A stretch of DNA of 19,112 nucleotides from Bacteroidales bacterium UBA3382 (GTDB lineage: Bacteria; Bacteroidota; Bacteroidia; Bacteroidales; UBA932): the NCBI GenBank assembly GCA_002358965.1, contig DEPW01000105.1:2664-21775 (forward strand), read 5' to 3'. Positions 14,814 through 19,112 of the stretch are shown here, piece by piece (position 1 is the stretch's first letter; every line of letters starts with the position of its first letter). Made by a program: the position numbers and the translations under genes. The notes beneath the pieces are model-generated. The model saw only the letters and a list, made by a program, of their open reading frames with translations. It made no database searches and was not told where the DNA came from.

Positions 14814-14866
14814 AAGGCATAATTGCTATTTCTTTGCAGGCTGAAAATTGTTTAAAAGTTAAAACT

Positions 14867-16777
14867 ATGAAAGTATTATTTCAAAAACGCGGAATTTTGG
14901 GCGCGGCGGCAGGACTGGCAATGCTGTTGTCGGTCAGCGCATGCTTCGACGATTCCGCACTGAAGGATTCAATCGACGATCTTAACGGCAGGGTGGAAGC
15001 CCTCGAGGATTTCAGGGACCAGGTACAGTCCGAGATAGACGCTTTGCAGGACATTGTCGCTAAACTGCAGAGCCAGGTGACGGTCAACAGTGTCGAACAA
15101 AACTCGGACGGAAGCTATACGATCAGATTTTCAGACGGTACGAGTGCGACGATCAGTGACGGCCAGGACGGTATGACCCCTCCTACGATCATAGTGATCC
15201 TCGGCGAGGACGGCGAATATTATTGGGGATATGAAAACCCTGACGGCAGCGAGGAATTCCTGCTCGACGAGCAGGGTAATAAGATAAAGGTGACTGCGGA
15301 CGCCCCTCAGGTACGCATCAACCCGCAGACCGGCAATTGGGAGATTTCGACCGACGGCGGCAATACATGGGAGGATACCGGAATGCCGTCCGAAGGCACA
15401 GGCGATTCGCTCTTCCTCAGTGTCGAAGAGGATGACGATTATGTATACATCGAATTGCGCAATGGCGAAATCATCACCCTGCCGAAGACCAAGGAACTCG
15501 TCTTCGCCATCGAAAACGATGAGCAGACGCTCTATTTCGACAGGGACGAAAGCATGAAGTTCGACTATACATTGAGCGGACATCAGACTGTCACGATAAC
15601 CAAGCCGGACGGATGGCGTGCGGCGATCGACGGCGGCAAGTTCGTCATTACGGCTCCTGCGGCAGGGAACGAGTATGCCGAATTCGCAGGCAAGGTGAGT
15701 GTGATACTTACGGCTTCCAACGGACAGAGTTTCGTTGCAGAGCAGCAGGTTTCCCTGCACCCTGTCTCCGACATAGATTTGTGGAAAAACACCGCTTCTT
15801 TCAATGCGGCTCTGGCCGGCAGCGGGGCGGATGTCTTTTACAAGGCTTCCGATGCTGCCGAGTGGACCGAGGCCGTGCTTTCGGAAGGGACCGTATTTGC
15901 TCTCGCCCCTGTATGGAACAAATCCGCCAACGATGCGGGCCTTGATGTCTACAGCCTTGAGCCGGGCACAGGAATCTTCGCCGGCACTGCATATCAGGTC
16001 GAAGCCCGTGTGGACGGAGTGACCGTGATGTCTTACGAGTTTACGACGGCCGAGGGCGATGAGATCCCTAACGGAGACATGTCTTCATGGTCGATGAAGC
16101 CCGGAAACCTGCCGTATCCAAATGCTGAAGGTGAAAGTTTCTGGGACAGCGGAAACAACTCCATGTCGGCGATGTTCGGAAATTATCTTTGCATAGAGGA
16201 TGCCGACATGCCGGGCGTCGCATATCTGACTGCAAATATGGTATTGAACAGCGTGTTCGCTCCGGGCAACATGTATGTAGGCGACTTTTCGATGGACGGA
16301 GTGATGGGTACGGCCAGCTTCGGCAAGCCGTATGACTGGACGGCAAGGCCTGCGGCATTGACCGTGCGATTCAAATCATCGGTAGGACTTATCGACAAGA
16401 CAGGGGCAAACGACCCTATCGGAGAGGATTTCAAAGGCAAGCAGGATACTTCCCGCATCTATGCCGTAGTAATCGACTGGACCGCCCAGCACGGTGTGAC
16501 CTCCGGTATGGGAGACCCTGTCGGCATGTGGGATCCGACTACCGTCACGAGCCTTGACGAAGGTGCCATCATAGGTTACGCCATGCTCGATGTCACGACT
16601 ACTTACGATGATTTCGTTACGGAGGAGATACCTTTCGTATGGTACGACACTGAGGGCAAGCCGGCAAAAGGCAATTATTCAGTGGTGATATCCTGTGCGA
16701 CCAGCAAGCGCGGCGATTACCTTACAGGCTGCTCGACCAACAAGTTGTGGGTGGACAGCTTCGAATGGACATATTGA
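14867..16777 (+). CDS. Surface lipoprotein with DUF4988-type N-terminus and PCMD domain
   Basis: Lipoprotein of 636 residues. The signal peptide ends in LLSVSAC with Cys26; the acidic FDDS after the Cys fits the Bacteroidetes surface-export signal. Residues about 30-65 form a coiled coil (heptads in LNGRVEALEDFRDQVQSEID). Then comes the DUF4988 pattern: SDGTSATISDGQDG, followed by a repeated-strand region with INPQTGNWEISTDGGNTWEDTG. A beta-rich middle leads to a C-terminal PCMD domain from about residue 400 (IPNGDMSSWSM) to the end (NKLWVDSFEWTY), called a putative carbohydrate metabolism domain. Such proteins are cell-surface adhesin or glycan-binding partners in Bacteroidales; no catalytic site is known. 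The start is ATG 14867; an in-frame TTG at 14834 gives no signal peptide at its N-terminus. No SusC/SusD genes are adjacent. Confidence 0.88.
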   Translation: MKVLFQKRGILGAAAGLAMLLSVSACFDDSALKDSIDDLNGRVEALEDFRDQVQSEIDALQDIVAKLQSQVTVNSVEQNSDGSYTIRFSDGTSATISDGQDGMTPPTIIVILGEDGEYYWGYENPDGSEEFLLDEQGNKIKVTADAPQVRINPQTGNWEISTDGGNTWEDTGMPSEGTGDSLFLSVEEDDDYVYIELRNGEIITLPKTKELVFAIENDEQTLYFDRDESMKFDYTLSGHQTVTITKPDGWRAAIDGGKFVITAPAAGNEYAEFAGKVSVILTASNGQSFVAEQQVSLHPVSDIDLWKNTASFNAALAGSGADVFYKASDAAEWTEAVLSEGTVFALAPVWNKSANDAGLDVYSLEPGTGIFAGTAYQVEARVDGVTVMSYEFTTAEGDEIPNGDMSSWSMKPGNLPYPNAEGESFWDSGNNSMSAMFGNYLCIEDADMPGVAYLTANMVLNSVFAPGNMYVGDFSMDGVMGTASFGKPYDWTARPAALTVRFKSSVGLIDKTGANDPIGEDFKGKQDTSRIYAVVIDWTAQHGVTSGMGDPVGMWDPTTVTSLDEGAIIGYAMLDVTTTYDDFVTEEIPFVWYDTEGKPAKGNYSVVISCATSKRGDYLTGCSTNKLWVDSFEWTY

Positions 16778-16851
16778 TTCTAAACAAACTCTCGATTTGC
16801 AAGCTTTCTTATAAGCTGCACTAATGTATATTCGTATATACTTTCCTAATT

Positions 16852-16893
16852 ATCCCGCCCCCTGCAGTGATGCACGGGACGGGATTTCTCTTT
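16852..16893 (+). terminator. Intrinsic terminator after the lipoprotein gene
   Basis: ATCCCG (16852-16857) pairs with CGGGAT (16880-16885); inside, CCC pairs with GGG and TGCA with TGCA around a GTGA loop, with two mismatches. A T-rich tail (TTTCTCTTT) follows. The remaining intergenic DNA (16778-16851 and 16894-16939) holds only a short AT palindrome near 16825-16840. Confidence 0.7.
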
Positions 16894-16939
16894 ATGAAAG
16901 TCGTTCGTAAATTAGGCCTGCACGGATGCGGGCACGGCT

Positions 16940-17581
16940 TTAGAAACAAAATCCCACGCTTACGCCCGGGGCGATGCCTATTACATTTCCGAAAAACAAG
17001 AGCGGTATCTCCAGAGCCGAGGTCATGCGGTATTTCTTGCCTACATTGTAACTTACTCCTATCTGTGGAGATGCGTAGACGGGTATTCCAGCCCATGGGA
17101 TGAAACGCACGCCCATGTCCATGGCGAAATACGGCGAAACCTTCTTCTCGAGTATGTCGCTTCTCAGGTGCAGGTACAGTGGTACGCCTACGCCTGAATA
17201 TTCATACATTTCGAGTCCTATTCCGATACCCATGGCGAATTGCGGGCAGAAGCGGTATCCGTTTACAATGTCCACCCCGGTGATGAAATAGGGCAATGTC
17301 GCCTTTACCATGCCGAAGTACCCTTCGGGTTTGTTGAATGGCGATACCGCTTTTGACTGTTCTGCGGACTCTTTCATGATTTTAAGCACTTCGTCCATGT
17401 CGTAGACGAAGATGCTCCCGTCGTTTGTCCGGATTTTTACATGGTCCTCGGGAAGGATTTCAGTGATAACCCCCTTGATGATCGAACCGTTTTTAAGATA
17501 AAGCACATCACGGGTCTCCTGGGCCTGGAGCGCGCACGCGGTTGCCATAATGGCAATCAATGTGATGATGAATTTTTTCAT
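16940..17581 (-). CDS. Exported protein of unknown function, probable outer-membrane or periplasmic beta protein
   Basis: Not recognised as a named family. It has 213 residues with a clear Sec signal peptide (residues 1-20, ending in CALQAQ). The mature N-terminus (about 23-70) reads VLYLKNGSIIKGVITEI and later NDGSIFVYDMDEVLKI, a small beta-barrel-like pattern seen at the start of many exported Bacteroidetes proteins. The second half has alternating short strands rich in Gly, Tyr and Phe (GIGIGLEMYEY, YFAMDMGVRFIPW) and ends in SVGFCF; the C-terminal Phe favours an outer-membrane barrel, but at about 130 residues it would be a small one. It is transcribed alone from a good promoter 28 bp upstream. 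A Cys at residue 16 lies in a poor lipobox, so lipidation is unlikely. Confidence 0.78.
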   Translation of the reverse strand: MKKFIITLIAIMATACALQAQETRDVLYLKNGSIIKGVITEILPEDHVKIRTNDGSIFVYDMDEVLKIMKESAEQSKAVSPFNKPEGYFGMVKATLPYFITGVDIVNGYRFCPQFAMGIGIGLEMYEYSGVGVPLYLHLRSDILEKKVSPYFAMDMGVRFIPWAGIPVYASPQIGVSYNVGKKYRMTSALEIPLLFFGNVIGIAPGVSVGFCF

Positions 17582-17608
17582 GTTGCAGTTTTGATTTTAT
17601 TATCAAGA

Positions 17609-17639
17609 CAAATTTATGTGTTTTATTTGCGGAATACAA
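17609..17639 (-). promoter_or_regulatory. Bacteroidetes-type promoter of the exported unknown protein
   Basis: On the minus strand TTG (complement of 17637-17639) and TAAATTTG (17616 down to 17609) are separated by 20 bp, matching TTG-N19/20-TAnnTTTG. It lies 28 bp upstream of the ATG at 17581. Confidence 0.75.
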
Positions 17640-17697
17640 AAAATCAAGAAACTTCTAAAGATCATCCGCACTCATAAAATATTGTTGCAATAACAAG

Positions 17698-17729
17698 TTG
17701 CTATGAATCAGTGTTTTACAATATATTTG
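17698..17729 (+). promoter_or_regulatory. Putative promoter of a very short transcription unit
   Basis: TATATTTG at 17722-17729 is a full match to TAnnTTTG; a TTG at 17698-17700 lies 21 bp upstream, slightly longer than the consensus spacing. Transcription would start near 17736 and run into the hairpin at 17821-17846, a unit of about 110 nt. Confidence 0.5.
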
Positions 17730-17748
17730 CGTTAAGTTGGGGTGTGGC

Positions 17749-17814
17749 ATGAACAAAGCTGCGAGGCACATCGGCGTGCTCGTGGGTGGTACGCCTGCGG
17801 ATGATCGCAAGTAA
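17749..17814 (+). CDS. Possible 21-residue small protein, or non-coding small RNA in the same place
   Basis: An ATG 20 bp after a promoter-like element opens a 21-codon frame (MNKAARHIGVLVGGTPADDR plus a final Lys) that stops 6 bp before a terminator hairpin. There is no Shine-Dalgarno sequence. The same stretch can fold: CGAGGCAC pairs with GTGCTCG (one bulge), GGTG with CGCC, and TGCG with CGCA, so a structured small RNA is an equal reading. The piece IGVLVGG recalls the N-terminus of pyrophosphate-dependent phosphofructokinases, but the rest of that enzyme is absent. Not recognised as 4.5S RNA, tmRNA or a known riboswitch. Confidence 0.35.
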   Translation: MNKAARHIGVLVGGTPADDRK

Positions 17815-17846
17815 ACAAAAGAGCCGGCATCGAACCGGCTCCTTTT
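17815..17846. terminator. Bidirectional intrinsic terminator (ppdK and the short upstream unit)
   Basis: GAGCCGG (17821-17827) and CCGGCTC (17835-17841) form a perfect 7-bp stem with a 7-nt loop. On the minus strand TTTTGTTT follows directly, ending the pyruvate phosphate dikinase transcript 31 bp after its stop codon. On the plus strand CTTTT follows, so it can also end a transcript coming from 17736. Confidence 0.88.
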
Positions 17847-17876
17847 AAGATATGTCAGTTGCCCTGATGAGGGATG

Positions 17877-19112
17877 TTATTTCAGGCCGAGCCTCTTTGC
17901 TATCTTTTCAGTAAGCGATTTAGGTTCGTTTTCAGCCTTGATGGCAGCCTGCGCCGCTGCAAGGCGTGCGATAGGTACGCGGAAAGGCGAGCAGGATACA
18001 TAGTTCATGCCTATCTCATTGCAGAACTCGATCGAAGCAGGGTCGCCACCGTGTTCGCCGCAGATGCCGACCTTTAGGTCGCTGCGGGTAGAGCGTCCTC
18101 CTTCAAGCCCTATCTTTACGAGTTTGCCTACGGCCGGGCGGTCGAGGGTCTGGAACGGATCGTAAGGGAGTATCTTCTTGTCGAGATAGTCCTGCATGAA
18201 ACCTCCGATATCGTCGCGCGAGAAGCCGAATGTCATCTGTGTAAGGTCGTTCGTTCCGAATGAGAAGAACTGCGCAGTTTCGGCCATCTGGTCTGCAAGG
18301 AGTGCAGCGCGAGGGATTTCGATCATCGTACCGTAGAGGTAGTCGATCTTTACGCCCATGCTCTCTTCGACTTCCTTGTGTATCTTGTCGAGGATGGCTT
18401 TCTGGTATTTGAGCTCGTTTACGGATACTGTTACCGGAATCATGATTTCAGGTTTCGGTACGAAGCCCTCTTTCTTCAGTTCGGCTGCCGCAGTAAGGAT
18501 GGCCTCGAACTGCATTTCGGAGATCTCAGGGTATGTGATGTGCAGACGCACGCCCCTGTGTCCCATCATAGGGTTGACTTCGTGAAGCCCTTCGCCTCGT
18601 TTCTTTATGTCTTCAGGGGTTACTCCGAGTTCTTCCGCGAGTTCCTTGATCTTTTCCTCTGTCTGAGGTACGAATTCGTGCAAAGGCGGGTCGAGCAGAC
18701 GGAATGTGACAGGTTTGCCGTCCATTACCTTCATGGTGCCCTTTACTGCCTCTTTGACATATATCTTGAGTTCCTCGAGCGCGTTGCGGCGTTCTTCCTC
18801 TGTCTTCGAAAGGATCATCTTGCGGAGTTTCGCCAGAGGAATTTCGGAGTGTTTTCCATAGAACATGTGCTCTATGCGGAAGAGACCGATTCCTTCCGCT
18901 CCGAAATTGAGGGCCTGCTGTGCGTCGTCCGGCGTGTCGGCATTCGTGCGTACGCCGAGTTTGCGGTATCTGTCCACGATTTCCATGAAGTGTACGAAAC
19001 GAGGATTTTCAGATGCGTCCATCGTGTCGATCCTGGTGTCGTATACAAGGCCCTTGGTGCCGTTGAGCGAGAACATGTCGCCCTCTTTGTATGTCTTGCC
19101 GTTGATGGTGAG
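17877..19112 (-). CDS. ppdK: Pyruvate, phosphate dikinase, C-terminal part (5' end outside window)
   Basis: The frame is open from the window edge to the TAA at 17877 and gives the last 411 residues of an enzyme of roughly 900. It interconverts pyruvate, ATP and phosphate with phosphoenolpyruvate, AMP and pyrophosphate in the cytoplasm. The visible part is the PEP/pyruvate-binding TIM barrel with its normal signatures: GIGLFRIEHMFYG, HEVNPMMGHRGVRL, YGTMIEIPRAAL, FFSFGTNDLTQMTFGFSRDD, and the catalytic Cys in ICGEHGGDP, ending in NYVSCSPFRVPIARLAAAQA. FRIEHMF has Ile where many homologues have Thr. The nucleotide-binding and phosphohistidine domains lie upstream of the window. A terminator follows 31 bp after the stop. 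The downstream neighbour on the same strand has its own promoter, so the gene is not co-transcribed with it. Confidence 0.97.
   Translation of the reverse strand, partial: LTINGKTYKEGDMFSLNGTKGLVYDTRIDTMDASENPRFVHFMEIVDRYRKLGVRTNADTPDDAQQALNFGAEGIGLFRIEHMFYGKHSEIPLAKLRKMILSKTEEERRNALEELKIYVKEAVKGTMKVMDGKPVTFRLLDPPLHEFVPQTEEKIKELAEELGVTPEDIKKRGEGLHEVNPMMGHRGVRLHITYPEISEMQFEAILTAAAELKKEGFVPKPEIMIPVTVSVNELKYQKAILDKIHKEVEESMGVKIDYLYGTMIEIPRAALLADQMAETAQFFSFGTNDLTQMTFGFSRDDIGGFMQDYLDKKILPYDPFQTLDRPAVGKLVKIGLEGGRSTRSDLKVGICGEHGGDPASIEFCNEIGMNYVSCSPFRVPIARLAAAQAAIKAENEPKSLTEKIAKRLGLK

Noticed and set aside
16899..16939. Terminator for the exported unknown protein
   Set aside because: A weak stem with a mismatch (GCCTGC against GCGGGC) and only a short T-run; too poor to call.
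17749..17814. Remnant of a phosphofructokinase gene
   Set aside because: Only about seven residues (IGVLVGG) resemble that enzyme and nothing after them continues the match; likely chance.
1..19112. tRNA, rRNA, CRISPR arrays, insertion sequences, phage genes
   Set aside because: No cloverleaf-like sequence, repeat-spacer pattern, transposase or integrase was found on reading through; genes are dense and intact.

Overview
The window looks like chromosomal DNA of a Bacteroidales bacterium, probably host- or gut-associated. The evidence is: several promoters of the Bacteroidetes type (TAnnTTTG, two with a well-placed TTG); almost no Shine-Dalgarno sequences; a DUF4988/PCMD-type surface lipoprotein; a subtilisin-like protease ending in a type IX secretion (T9SS) sorting domain; and a PorV-like outer-membrane protein beside it. 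The genus cannot be read from the sequence. A T9SS points away from typical gut Bacteroides and towards relatives such as Rikenellaceae or uncultured gut Bacteroidales; this is inference.

Layout. (1) 1-4446, phosphate-type signalling and transport: the 3' end of a HAD phosphatase, translationally overlapped by an OmpR/PhoB-type response regulator, which overlaps a PhoR-like histidine kinase; converging on them is a PiT phosphate transporter with a PhoU-like C-terminal extension. (2) 4533-6532: a two-gene operon of a short-chain dehydrogenase and an exported choloylglycine hydrolase/penicillin V acylase-family enzyme, followed by a perfect 28-bp inverted repeat. (3) 6574-10433: a strong promoter, the 916-residue T9SS-cargo subtilase, a PorV-like protein 15 bp downstream, and an intrinsic terminator. 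(4) 10452-13903: a tight run of low-specificity threonine aldolase, a divergent ThiD-like kinase, an MFS transporter and a stand-alone PAS protein. (5) 13869-16893: an AraC-family regulator divergent from a large DUF4988/PCMD surface lipoprotein, ending in a terminator. (6) 16940-19112: an unrecognised exported beta-rich protein, a possible very short transcription unit, and the 3' part of pyruvate phosphate dikinase.

How they may work together. Region 1 reads as a phosphate-sensing regulator pair next to a phosphate transporter. Region 3 reads as a secreted protease plus a dedicated outer-membrane shuttle protein. Region 2 could act on conjugated amides such as bile salts or N-acyl compounds, but the substrate is not decidable from sequence. 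No tRNA, rRNA, CRISPR array, insertion sequence or phage gene was seen. The least explained items are the 28-bp inverted repeat at 6439-6532, the small promoter-to-terminator unit at 17698-17846 and the divergent ThiD-like kinase.
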